Source: Lachnospiraceae bacterium C6A11
GTDB lineage: Bacteria > Bacillota > Clostridia > Lachnospirales > Lachnospiraceae
Direction: 5' to 3'
Assembly (NCBI GenBank): GCA_000702245.1
Contig: JNKY01000010.1
Coordinates: forward strand, 310,001-374,000
Length of the DNA stretch: 64,000 bases
The notes under the pieces are model-generated. The model saw nothing but the letters and a program-made list of their open reading frames with translations, ran no database searches and was not told the DNA's origin. The translations under genes and the position numbers were made by a program. This document shows positions 8,360-17,070 of the stretch, piece after piece. Every line of letters begins with the position of its first letter. Position 1 is the stretch's first letter.

Positions 8360-10486
8360 ATGAAACGAACACCTCTTCTCTGGAAGAAATTCTATAAAGA
8401 AAATAAAGACAGATCCGACTTCAATTACCACGGACCACTTGGTGCGATAGTAACGGAAAACGGAACACTTGTCAGACTGTGGAGCCCTGTTGCGGAGAGC
8501 GTAAGACTTAACCTTTACGAGCACGGCGGCAGCGGAAGCCTAAAGACGGATGAATCCGGCAGCTTCAGACAGGATTACGAGGCAGATAACAACGACGGAC
8601 TTGTGATGACGGCTCCGATGGAATATGACAAGAGAGACGGCGTCTGGGTATTTGCAACGGAAAACAATCTTGCAGGTGCTTACTACGATTTCGATATCAC
8701 CATCGAGGGCGTAACGAAGAAGACAGCTGATCCATACGCAGTGGCTGCAGGAGTGAACGGACTCCGGTCCATGATCCTCCCAAGAGAGGTTTCGAATCCT
8801 GAGGGCTGGAAGGAAGACAAGGCTCCGGAGAAGCAGAGCACAGATATTATTTACGAGGTGAATATCAGAGAGTTCTCATATGATCTTGAGATGGGCGACG
8901 ACAGTGGAAAATACACTGCCTTCAAGAAAATGTCCACCGGCGAAGAGTTTAAGGTCAAGGGAACAGACAAGAAGATAAATCCTCTCAAATACATGAAGGA
9001 CCTGGGCGTTACCCATGTTCAGCTGATGCCGAGTTATGATTTCGGTTCGGTTGATGAGAGAAAGAATGATGAAGCCTTTAACTGGGGCTACGATCCGGTG
9101 AACTACAATGTTCCGGAGGGAAGCTTCTCGACAGATCCGGCTTCCGGCGAGACAAGAGTCCGTGAATATAAGGAGATGGTCAAGGCACTTCACGACGCAG
9201 GCTTCAGAGTAGTCATGGATGTGGTTTACAATCACACCTACAACTTAGAGAGCAGTCTTCAGAAAACAGCTCCGTGGTATTACTACAGAGTAAACGAAGA
9301 CGGAACGGCATCGAACGGTTCGAGATGCGGAAATGATGTAGCATCCGAAAGGTTCATGACAGGAAGATATATCATAAACTCAGTTCTTTACTGGGCTGAG
9401 GAATATCATATAGATGGTTTCAGATTCGATCTGATGGGACTTCTTGATACCGACCTGATGAATGCGGTGAGGGAAGCACTTGATGAGAGATTCGGTAAGG
9501 GCGAGAAGCTGATCTACGGAGAGCCGTGGGCAGCAGGTGAGACAGCCATTGAGGAAGGCTTCACACAGTCACTTAAGGCAAACGTCGGAAGAGATGCTTC
9601 CTTCGGAAATATGCCGGGTGTCAAGCCTCTCGATAAGAGTATCGGATTCTTCAATGATGACCTGCGAGACCAGATCAAAGGCATCTTCTGTGATGAGAAA
9701 AGTAAGGGCTTCGTAAACGGCGGCTGTATGGACAGAAAGCTGAAGGAACTCAGGGAAGCACAGCTGCTTGAGACCGGAGAGCTTAAGGCAGAGGATATAA
9801 AGCACGAACCGAAGATTGAGGAGAATGTAGCGAAGGCAGTTACAGCCTATAGCGACAGCGGCCTTTCACCGATGCAGATGATAAGATACGTCAGCTCACA
9901 TGACGACCTCACACTCTGGGACAAGCTGACCATCACAACCTGGGATGAGGACATCCGTAAAAAGCAGAACGTGCTTGCGGCAGCAACCTACATCTTAGGA
10001 CAGGGACACGTATTTATGCTTTCGGGCGAGGAATTCCTGAGGACCAAGAACGGTGAATCAAATTCCTACAATCTTCCGATAACGCTGAACAAGCTGGATT
10101 GGGCGATGGCCTTTAAGAATAAAGATATTGTTGAAAGCTACAGACGACTGATTGAGATAAGAAAGAGCAGTACGGCGCTTTCGGATATGAGCGAGAAGGC
10201 TGCTGAAAGGATCAGGATAGAGAAAGCCGAGGACGGCGTGGTTGCCTTCGAGGCTGATGACCTTTTCGTAATACTCAACAGTAACGAGATCAACTCCTAC
10301 ATCAGTATTCCGAAGGGAAACTGGGAAGTGATCTACGGAAATACATCCGACCGCGTGAGCACGGACAGCTTCAGCGAGAGAGTAAGGAAGGTTGATCCGG
10401 TTTCGGTAACCGTCTACAAGAAGAATAACAAAGAATTTGATTATAAATTGTCTAAGGAATGGGCAGACAGTCCGCTCGGAGGATGA
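8360..10486 (+). CDS. pulA: Type I pullulanase (GH13)
   Basis: A debranching enzyme of 708 residues that cleaves alpha-1,6 branch points of pullulan, amylopectin or glycogen fragments. There is no signal peptide, so it is cytoplasmic. An N-terminal CBM48-like beta domain (about 25-145, GAIVTENGTLVRLWSP) precedes the barrel. The type I pullulanase signature FNWGYDP is present, as are DVVYNH, GFRFDL (nucleophile Asp357), YGEPW (Glu388) and SSHDD (Asp515). The C-terminal beta domain follows. It is second in the operon. A 100-base A-rich spacer with a small CCGG/CCGG hairpin separates it from the amylase gene, and the ribosome binding site is weak. Confidence 0.93.
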   Translation: MKRTPLLWKKFYKENKDRSDFNYHGPLGAIVTENGTLVRLWSPVAESVRLNLYEHGGSGSLKTDESGSFRQDYEADNNDGLVMTAPMEYDKRDGVWVFATENNLAGAYYDFDITIEGVTKKTADPYAVAAGVNGLRSMILPREVSNPEGWKEDKAPEKQSTDIIYEVNIREFSYDLEMGDDSGKYTAFKKMSTGEEFKVKGTDKKINPLKYMKDLGVTHVQLMPSYDFGSVDERKNDEAFNWGYDPVNYNVPEGSFSTDPASGETRVREYKEMVKALHDAGFRVVMDVVYNHTYNLESSLQKTAPWYYYRVNEDGTASNGSRCGNDVASERFMTGRYIINSVLYWAEEYHIDGFRFDLMGLLDTDLMNAVREALDERFGKGEKLIYGEPWAAGETAIEEGFTQSLKANVGRDASFGNMPGVKPLDKSIGFFNDDLRDQIKGIFCDEKSKGFVNGGCMDRKLKELREAQLLETGELKAEDIKHEPKIEENVAKAVTAYSDSGLSPMQMIRYVSSHDDLTLWDKLTITTWDEDIRKKQNVLAAATYILGQGHVFMLSGEEFLRTKNGESNSYNLPITLNKLDWAMAFKNKDIVESYRRLIEIRKSSTALSDMSEKAAERIRIEKAEDGVVAFEADDLFVILNSNEINSYISIPKGNWEVIYGNTSDRVSTDSFSERVRKVDPVSVTVYKKNNKEFDYKLSKEWADSPLGG

Positions 10487-10497
10487 TCGGAGGAAAT

Positions 10498-12276
10498 ATG
10501 AATCTATCAGCTATTTATCACAGAACCACCGATAAATATGCATACCAGCTATCCGATACGGAGCTGATCATTAACATCGAGACAGGCTATGACGTGGATC
10601 AGGTCTTCATCTACCAGGGTGACCCATACCTCGCAGGTATCATGGGAGGAAAGGAAGCATGGCAGGGCAGACGCGAAGAGATATGCTACAAGAAGAGAAA
10701 GAAGGAGCATATCTGGTGGACCACAACACTGTTCCCTGAGTATAAACGCTGCAAATACTATTTCGAGATAGTGAGCGGCGAGGAAAGAGTATTTCTCTTT
10801 GAGGATGGCTTTTATACCGAAGAGGAGATGCACAGACCGGGCAAGATGCTTTCGTACTTTATCTACCCGTGGATGAATCCGGTGGACACCTTCAAAACCC
10901 CGGACTGGGTTAACGATACGGTATGGTATCAGATATTCCCGGAGCGCTTCTGCAACGGTGACAAGTCGAACGACAATCCGGGCACAAGACCTTGGAAATG
11001 CGAAGAGATACATGGCTATAACGATTACTACGGCGGCGACCTGCAGGGCATCATCGACAGGTTTGACCACATAAAGAACCTCGGAATAACGGGCATCTAC
11101 CTGACACCGGTATTTGAGGCTGAATCAAATCATAAATACAATACAACGAATTACAAGAAGGTCGATCCGCACTTCGGAACGAATGCAAAGCTCCGCGAGC
11201 TGGTTGACCTGGCCCACAGAAACGGCGTGAGAGTCATGCTGGATGCGGTATTTAATCATACCGGTACGGACATCTCGATGTGGCAGGACATCCTGACCAA
11301 CGGCAAGATGTCGAAGTACAAGGACTGGTACATGATTAATGAGTGGCCGGTGGACAAGAAGGGCGACACGAAGGACGGAAGATATTATTCCTTCGCCTTC
11401 GCGCAGTACATGCCGAAGCTGAACACCAACAATCCTGAGGTGAGAGAGTATCTTCTGGATATAGTGAGCTTCTGGATGAAGGAGTTTGATATTGACGGAC
11501 TCAGGTTCGATGTAGGAAACGAGATTTCGCACCGCTTCCTTCAGGAGATGAGGACGATGACCAAGGAACTGAAGCCGGACTTCTACCTTCTCGGAGAGAT
11601 ATGGCACGATGCGACACCGTGGCTCCTGGGCAACGAATACGATGCGGTCATGAATTATCCGCTGGCAACAGCCATCGCAAACTATTGGATCTATCCTGAA
11701 TGGGACAGCACAGAGTTTGAGTACGGAGTGAACAGAAGCTTCACGATGTATATGCAGCAGGCCAACGATGTGATGTTCAATCTGTTGGATTCACACGATA
11801 CCAACAGACTTATTGACAAGGTAAAGGATAAAGATATATTTTACCAGCAGCTTGCAGTGCTCTACACCATGCCGGGAAGCCCGTGCATCTATTACGGAAC
11901 TGAGATCGTCATGCCGGGAGGCTTCGATCCGGACTGCCGCAGATGTATGCCGTGGGACGAGATCGATGCGGGCAAATACGACGAAGAGATAAATGAGATC
12001 AAACAGCTGATCAGGCTGAGGAAGGAACATCCGGCCGCAAGAAGCAGGAACTTCCACTTCCCGAACAGCATAAAGGATAAGAGAACGGTTGAATACATAA
12101 AGCTCTGTGATGAAGGCTGCATCAGCATAGTCCTGAACTGCGGAACCGAGGCGATAGAGATACCGCCGGAAATAACCTACAAGAACGTTCTCTACAGCAG
12201 GAAGTATTCGACAGGGGTGCTTGAGCCAAACGGAATACTGATCAGCCTGCTGGAATATAAGAATTTTAAATGTTAG
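10498..12276 (+). CDS. Neopullulanase / cyclomaltodextrinase-type GH13 enzyme
   Basis: A cytoplasmic enzyme of 592 residues. The N-terminal about 125 residues look like the CBM34-type domain that marks the neopullulanase, maltogenic amylase and cyclomaltodextrinase group, and WVNDTVWYQIFPERFCNG starts the barrel. Catalytic motifs are DAVFNH, GLRFDVGNE (nucleophile Asp338), LLGEIW (Glu367) and DSHD (Asp434). These enzymes hydrolyse short maltodextrins, cyclodextrins or pullulan inside the cell. The ATG at 10498 is chosen because GGAGGA at 10489-10494 precedes it. An upstream in-frame start would overlap pulA and lacks a site. The gap to pulA is 11 bases, indicating co-translation. Confidence 0.9.
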   Translation: MNLSAIYHRTTDKYAYQLSDTELIINIETGYDVDQVFIYQGDPYLAGIMGGKEAWQGRREEICYKKRKKEHIWWTTTLFPEYKRCKYYFEIVSGEERVFLFEDGFYTEEEMHRPGKMLSYFIYPWMNPVDTFKTPDWVNDTVWYQIFPERFCNGDKSNDNPGTRPWKCEEIHGYNDYYGGDLQGIIDRFDHIKNLGITGIYLTPVFEAESNHKYNTTNYKKVDPHFGTNAKLRELVDLAHRNGVRVMLDAVFNHTGTDISMWQDILTNGKMSKYKDWYMINEWPVDKKGDTKDGRYYSFAFAQYMPKLNTNNPEVREYLLDIVSFWMKEFDIDGLRFDVGNEISHRFLQEMRTMTKELKPDFYLLGEIWHDATPWLLGNEYDAVMNYPLATAIANYWIYPEWDSTEFEYGVNRSFTMYMQQANDVMFNLLDSHDTNRLIDKVKDKDIFYQQLAVLYTMPGSPCIYYGTEIVMPGGFDPDCRRCMPWDEIDAGKYDEEINEIKQLIRLRKEHPAARSRNFHFPNSIKDKRTVEYIKLCDEGCISIVLNCGTEAIEIPPEITYKNVLYSRKYSTGVLEPNGILISLLEYKNFKC

Positions 12277-12277
12277 T

Positions 12278-12331
12278 GGTGTGTGAAACACGCCCACGGA
12301 TGTAAAGCATCCGGGCAGGATTCTATGAATC
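12278..12331 (+). other. Three consecutive small hairpins between neopullulanase and malQ
   Basis: Three stem-loops lie in series: GGTGTGT/ACACGCC (12278-12294), CGGATG/CATCCG (12297-12313) and GATTC/GAATC with a 3-base loop (12319-12331). No T-run follows, so these are more likely RNA-stability or processing structures than a terminator. Confidence 0.5.
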
Positions 12332-12373
12332 AGAATCATGATACAGGCTAGTTAAAATAAAGGAGAGAAAGAT

Positions 12374-13990
12374 ATGCGACAGGCAGGAATATTACTTCCG
12401 ATATTCAGTCTTCCGGGAAAATACGGCATCGGCTGTTTCTCGAAAAACGCATTTGACTTTATCGACTTCTTAAAGAAGTCAGGTCAGAAATACTGGCAGA
12501 TACTTCCACTGGGTCCAACCGGCTACGGAGATTCGCCATACCAGACCTTCTGCTCCTTCGCGGGCAACCCTTACTTCATAAGTCTTGAAGGACTTATCGA
12601 GGAAGGTCTTCTGGACAAGAAGAAGGTTGATAAGATCTACAAAAACTGCGGCGACGACAGAGTAGATTATGAGATGCTTTACAACACACGCTTCACGATT
12701 TTGCACGATGCCTATGAAGGTGCAAAGGCGAAGAACTTTAAGAGACTTAAAGCATATAAGAGCTTTGAAGAGGATAACACCGAGTGGCTTACAGATTATG
12801 CGCTCTTCATGTCACTGAAGGATGAGATGGGCGGCATAAGCTTCACGGAGTGGCCGGAGGAGCTGAGAGTCAGAGATGAAAAGGCTCTTAAGCAGGCATC
12901 AAAGAGACTGGCTGACGAGATAGGCTTCTACAAGTTCCTACAGTTTAAGTTCTATGAGCAGTGGGATATAGTTAAGAAATACGCCAACGACAATGGCATC
13001 GACATCATCGGCGACCTTCCGATCTATGTTTCACCGGACAGTGCAGATGTCTGGGCACATCCGGAGCTCTTCCAGCTTGATAAGAATGCAAGACCTAAGG
13101 CTGTTGCAGGATGTCCGCCGGATGGCTTCACACCGCTCGGACAGCTCTGGGGCAATCCGCTTTATGACTGGGGCTACCACAACAAGACCGGTTATGCATG
13201 GTGGATAAGCAGAATAGATAAATGCAGAAGACTTTACGACATAATCAGGATAGATCATTTCAGAGGTTTCGATGAGTATTATTCAGTACCGGCCGGCGAT
13301 ACAGACGCAAGAGGCGGTCACTGGGTGAAGGGGCCGGGAATGAAGCTCTTCAGGGCAATAAAGAAGAGCCTCGGCGAGATAAGGATCATAGCTGAGGACC
13401 TGGGATATACCACTGATACGGTTAAAAAACTTGTTAAGGATTCGGGCTTCCCGAACATGAAAATACTTGAGTTTGCGTTCTATAGAGATGAAGATGATGA
13501 TGGAGAACATGATTTTCTCCCTTGTAATCATTATGCAAATTGTGTGGTATACACCGGTACTCATGACAACGAGACATTGATGGGCTGGCTCAAGGGCATC
13601 GAGGATGATGTTTACAAGAGAATGGCCGACTACGTTGGATATGAGCCTGAGCTTAAGCCTGTATCAAAATGCAAGAAAGCTGCTAAGTGTGTGAAGGAGG
13701 AGGTTGAAAGAACTCCTGAGGTTATAGCAGAAGAAAGCAGATTCGTAAGAGGTGAGGCGGAGCTTCACAGTCTTGCGGACAAGTTGATCAGAGCCGCACA
13801 CGGTTCGGTCGCTGACTATTGTATCTTACCTGTCCAGGATTATCTGTATCTTGATAATTCGGCCAGGATAAATGCACCATCAACCCTTGGCAATAACTGG
13901 GTATGGCGCATAGATAAAAAAGACATAAATGCCTGCCTTTCCGGTAAGATCAGGAAACTGACAGAGATTTATGACAGGCTTAAAGCCTAA
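12374..13990 (+). CDS. malQ: 4-alpha-glucanotransferase (amylomaltase, GH77)
   Basis: An enzyme of 538 residues of the expected GH77 length, starting with the family-typical block RQAGILLPIFSLPGKYGIG. Other conserved stretches are GDSPYQTFCSFAGNPYFIS, IIGDLPIYVSPDSADVW, IRIDHFRGF (with the nucleophile Asp), IAEDLG (acid/base Glu) and GTHDNET. MalQ transfers glucan segments between maltodextrins and releases glucose, so that short maltodextrins become longer substrates for phosphorylase. It is cytoplasmic. AAAGGAGAG lies 8 bases before the ATG. It ends the first alpha-glucan operon. No strong terminator is seen, and the next promoter is at 14092. Confidence 0.95.
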   Translation: MRQAGILLPIFSLPGKYGIGCFSKNAFDFIDFLKKSGQKYWQILPLGPTGYGDSPYQTFCSFAGNPYFISLEGLIEEGLLDKKKVDKIYKNCGDDRVDYEMLYNTRFTILHDAYEGAKAKNFKRLKAYKSFEEDNTEWLTDYALFMSLKDEMGGISFTEWPEELRVRDEKALKQASKRLADEIGFYKFLQFKFYEQWDIVKKYANDNGIDIIGDLPIYVSPDSADVWAHPELFQLDKNARPKAVAGCPPDGFTPLGQLWGNPLYDWGYHNKTGYAWWISRIDKCRRLYDIIRIDHFRGFDEYYSVPAGDTDARGGHWVKGPGMKLFRAIKKSLGEIRIIAEDLGYTTDTVKKLVKDSGFPNMKILEFAFYRDEDDDGEHDFLPCNHYANCVVYTGTHDNETLMGWLKGIEDDVYKRMADYVGYEPELKPVSKCKKAAKCVKEEVERTPEVIAEESRFVRGEAELHSLADKLIRAAHGSVADYCILPVQDYLYLDNSARINAPSTLGNNWVWRIDKKDINACLSGKIRKLTEIYDRLKA

Positions 13991-14068
13991 ACAAAACCGT
14001 GCTTTTTCAACCGATCACACGACCTCCGAAATAATGCTAAGGAGCCGTGAAATATGGTTCAGTAAATG

Positions 14069-14085
14069 TTTAAGAAATTCTTAAA
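14069..14085 (+). promoter_or_regulatory. 17-bp perfect palindrome upstream of the malE promoter
   Basis: TTTAAGAA-A-TTCTTAAA is perfectly self-complementary apart from the central base and ends 6 bases before the -35 box. It could be an activator site, an UP-like A/T element, or chance in A/T-rich DNA. Confidence 0.35.
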
Positions 14086-14091
14086 AAAATA

Positions 14092-14120
14092 TTGACAAGA
14101 GAGGGTTTCGGTTGTATAGT
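14092..14120 (+). promoter_or_regulatory. Strong promoter of the maltodextrin importer operon
   Basis: A perfect TTGACA (14092-14097), 17-base spacer and TATAGT (14115-14120). Transcription should start near 14127. Confidence 0.75.
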
Positions 14121-14131
14121 AAGAGCATGGA

Positions 14132-14168
14132 CAACCGGTTGCGCAAGAGAGAATATTTGACCGGTTAA
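14132..14168 (+). promoter_or_regulatory. Two candidate MalR (LacI-type) operators
   Basis: CAACCGGTTG (14132-14141) is a perfect palindrome with the central CpG typical of LacI-family sites. TTGACCGGTTAA (14157-14168) is a second near-palindrome sharing ACCGGTT. Their centres are 26 bases apart, and both lie just after the start of transcription, an ideal place for repression. The LacI-type gene at 18024 in this operon is the likely binder, which is inference. Confidence 0.55.
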
Positions 14169-14268
14169 AAAACCCCAAATTTTTATTATGTGTAACACAG
14201 AAACAGATCCGTCAGGATCCAAAAAAACGAATCAAGGTCCAAAAACGGATCGAAAGAGGAGGAAAAAC

Positions 14269-15534
14269 ATGAAGAAGAAATTAGTTGCGGGATTTCTTGC
14301 TACAGCAATGGTAGCAACTGCATTAACAGGATGCGGTAAGAAGGATGACGACAAGAAGGAAGAGTCTAAGGACAAGGTTGAAGTAACAGCCGATGACAAG
14401 GGTGAGATCAAGGTTTGGGTTGCTGATAACACAGTTGATTTCACAAAGCAGCAGGTTGACAAGTTTATGGAAGCTAATCCTAACTACAAGGGCTACACAG
14501 TATCTATCGAGCCTGTAGGTGAGGGTGATGCAGCTACAAACATGATCACAGACGTTGAGGGTGGTGCTGATATCTACGGTTTCGCACAGGATCAGCTTGC
14601 TAGACTTGTTTCTGCAGGAGCTATCGCACCTGTTTCAGCAGCATCAGCTGAGTGGATCACAGCTCAGAACGATGCCGGTGCAGTAGGAGCAGCTACAGTT
14701 TCAGATACAGTTTACGCATTCCCAATTACATCTGATAACGGATATTTCTTATACTATGATAAGAGCGTTATCTCTGATCCTTCAACACTTGAAGGCATCA
14801 TCGCTGATTGTGAGAAGGCCGGAAAGGGCTTCTACATGGAGATCAACTCAGGTTGGTATGACACAGCTTTCTTCTTTGCTACAGGTTGTAAGCTTGAGTA
14901 TGGTCTTGACAAAGAAGGTAACTTCAATTCATCAAGCATCACATATGCTACAGAAGATGGTGTTAAGGCTCTTAAGGCTATGATCAATCTTCATAAGTCA
15001 AAGGCATTCTACAATGGTTCAGCAGTTGCAAATGCAGCTAACGCAGCAGCAGTAGTTTCAGGTACTTGGGATTCAGGTGCAGCTCAGGATATGTTCGGTG
15101 CAAACTATGCATGTGCTAAGCTTCCTACATTCAACGTAGACGGTAAGGATTACCAGATGAGCGGTTTCGGTGGATTCAAGCTCCTCGGTATCAAGCCACA
15201 GACAGATTCTAAGAAGTATATCGTTTGCCAGGATCTTGCTAAGTTCCTTTCAAACGAAGAAACACAGCTTGCAAGATATGATGCTGTAGGTTGGGGCCCA
15301 TCTAACAAGGCAGCTCAGCAGAACGATAAGATCAAGACTGACCCGGCTCTTTCAGCACTTGCAGAGCAGCTCGCATTCACAATTCCTCAGGGACAGTATC
15401 CTGGAGATTACTGGTCACTTGCACAGGCACTTGGCGATTCAATCATTTCAGGCGACTATGATAAGTCTTCAGATGATGACCTTATGAAGGTTCTTCAGGA
15501 CTTCCAGTCAACATGTGAGAGCTACGCAAAATAA
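14269..15534 (+). CDS. malE: Maltodextrin-binding lipoprotein of an ABC importer
   Basis: A solute-binding protein of 421 residues of the MalE/cluster 1 sugar-binding type. The ATG at 14269 follows AGAGGAGG and gives signal peptide MKKKLVAGFLATAMVATALT with lipobox LTGC (Cys22). A 27-codon upstream extension has no ribosome site and is not used. The charged KKDDDKK stretch is the usual flexible tether. The fold-typical features are EIKVWVADN near the mature start, then SGTWDSG and ARYDAVGWGPSN late. It binds maltose or maltodextrins outside the membrane and hands them to the permeases that follow. Codon usage is strongly biased, like that of the ribosomal genes, which fits very high expression. 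Confidence 0.88.
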   Translation: MKKKLVAGFLATAMVATALTGCGKKDDDKKEESKDKVEVTADDKGEIKVWVADNTVDFTKQQVDKFMEANPNYKGYTVSIEPVGEGDAATNMITDVEGGADIYGFAQDQLARLVSAGAIAPVSAASAEWITAQNDAGAVGAATVSDTVYAFPITSDNGYFLYYDKSVISDPSTLEGIIADCEKAGKGFYMEINSGWYDTAFFFATGCKLEYGLDKEGNFNSSSITYATEDGVKALKAMINLHKSKAFYNGSAVANAANAAAVVSGTWDSGAAQDMFGANYACAKLPTFNVDGKDYQMSGFGGFKLLGIKPQTDSKKYIVCQDLAKFLSNEETQLARYDAVGWGPSNKAAQQNDKIKTDPALSALAEQLAFTIPQGQYPGDYWSLAQALGDSIISGDYDKSSDDDLMKVLQDFQSTCESYAK

Positions 15535-15554
15535 TTTCTGACACATAGAAATAT

Positions 15555-15620
15555 GCAGCTTTTACAGCTGCGGGATGGATTTAAAGTGAACAGGGCGGGG
15601 AAACTTTACCCGCCCTGTTC
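15555..15620 (+). other. malE-malF intercistronic stem-loops
   Basis: A 6-bp hairpin GCAGCT/AGCTGC (15555-15571) is followed by a perfect 12-bp stem with a 9-base loop (15588-15599 with 15609-15620). No T-run follows, so this is not a simple terminator. In E. coli the malE-malF junction also carries hairpins that stabilise malE mRNA relative to malFG. The same role is likely here, by inference. Confidence 0.6.
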
Positions 15621-15657
15621 TACGAAAAAGGATTAACAGATTAAACCGGAGGGGACT

Positions 15658-17070
15658 ATGAACAACATGATCGCATCAACTTCAACGAAGAAGCGCAAAA
15701 GCAAAATAGGGTCCTTCTTTAAGACTGTCGGTTCTGAATTTAAGGAAATAGGCACCACATTTTCACAGGGCAGCTGGCAGACCAGAGTATCATATGTTGT
15801 ACCAGGTCTTGGCCAGATCCTCAGAGGTCAGATAGCAAGAGGTCTCATGTTCCTTCTTATTGAAGGCGGACTTTTATTCTATATCTTTGCTGTCGGCGCA
15901 CCATATCTTGCTGATTTCTCTACTCTTGGTACAAAGAAGAGTGGATACAATGATTATGGTGTTATGACCTATGGTGATAACAGCTTCTTCATACTTCTTT
16001 ACGGACTTTTAGCTATTACAGCTGTATTTCTCGTAATTCTTGTGTGGAGAATCAACCTTAAGCAGAATATGAAAACCGATAAGCTTATCAGAGAAGGCAG
16101 AGTTGTTCCGACAAATAAACAGGATCTGCACTCACTTGTCGATAGCAACTTCGATAAGACACTCCTTGCACTTCCAGTTATCGGAATATTCGTTTTCACA
16201 GTAATACCTATCATTTTCATGATCTGTATTGCATTCACAAATTATGACAAGACACATCAGCCACCTGGAAAGCTTTTCACATGGGTTGGCTTTGACAACT
16301 TTAAACAGATTTTCTCATTCGGAAGCACAGGCTTCGGTACAACCTTCTTTAAGGTACTTGCTTGGACACTTATTTGGGCGTTCTTTGCAACATTCCTTAA
16401 CTACTTCCTTGGACTTGCAGTTGCTATGCTTATCAACAAGAAGGGTATCAAGCTTAAGAAAATGTGGAGAACTATCCTTATCGTTACGATAGCTGTTCCA
16501 CAGTTCGTATCGCTTCTTTATGTAGGTAAGATGTTCGCAGCAGACGGACTTGTAAATACTTATCTCCTCAAATGGGGGTGGATCAGTAAAGCCATACCGT
16601 TCTGGACGAATCCAACCTACGCAAGAATACTTATTATCGTTATAAATCTCTGGATTGGTATTCCGTATCTCGTACTTATCGCTACAGGACTTCTCATGAA
16701 TATTCCGGCTGACCTGTACGAGTCTGCAAGAATCGACGGTGCCAGCAACATCCAGATGTTCTTTAAGATTACACTTCCGTACATGCTGTTCGTAACAGGA
16801 CCATTCCTTCTTACACAGTTTATCGGAAATATTAATAACTTTAACGTCATTTACCTCCTCAACCGAGGGCAGCCGCTATCGATGAAGCTGTCGGACAACG
16901 CAGGTTACACCGACCTCCTTGTTACATGGCTCTATAAGATGACGGTTAATGACTCAAACTACAGGATGGCAGCAGTTATCGGTATCATGGTATTCGTAGT
17001 CGTTGCAGTGATCTCACTCATAGTTTACAACCTGATGCCGTCAGTAAAGGATGAGGAGGGATTCCAGTAA
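15658..17070 (+). CDS. malF: Maltodextrin ABC importer permease (MalF type) with N-terminal extension
   Basis: A membrane protein of 470 residues. The C-terminal about 300 residues form the binding-protein-dependent permease domain with the EAA loop ESARIDGASNIQMFFKITLP near residue 355, which contacts the ATPase. The first about 165 residues are an extra module with a basic cytosolic start, the motif PGLGQILRGQIARGLMFLL (a PGxGQ hairpin seen in TM2-like small membrane domains) and about three membrane segments. MalF of enteric bacteria also has extra N-terminal helices, but of different sequence. GGAGGGG lies 7 bases before the start. It shares one base with malG. Confidence 0.9.
   Translation: MNNMIASTSTKKRKSKIGSFFKTVGSEFKEIGTTFSQGSWQTRVSYVVPGLGQILRGQIARGLMFLLIEGGLLFYIFAVGAPYLADFSTLGTKKSGYNDYGVMTYGDNSFFILLYGLLAITAVFLVILVWRINLKQNMKTDKLIREGRVVPTNKQDLHSLVDSNFDKTLLALPVIGIFVFTVIPIIFMICIAFTNYDKTHQPPGKLFTWVGFDNFKQIFSFGSTGFGTTFFKVLAWTLIWAFFATFLNYFLGLAVAMLINKKGIKLKKMWRTILIVTIAVPQFVSLLYVGKMFAADGLVNTYLLKWGWISKAIPFWTNPTYARILIIVINLWIGIPYLVLIATGLLMNIPADLYESARIDGASNIQMFFKITLPYMLFVTGPFLLTQFIGNINNFNVIYLLNRGQPLSMKLSDNAGYTDLLVTWLYKMTVNDSNYRMAAVIGIMVFVVVAVISLIVYNLMPSVKDEEGFQ

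Noticed and set aside
14188-14268. 27-codon N-terminal extension of MalE
   Set aside because: It would bury the signal peptide. The ATG at 14269 has a strong ribosome site and a proper lipobox.
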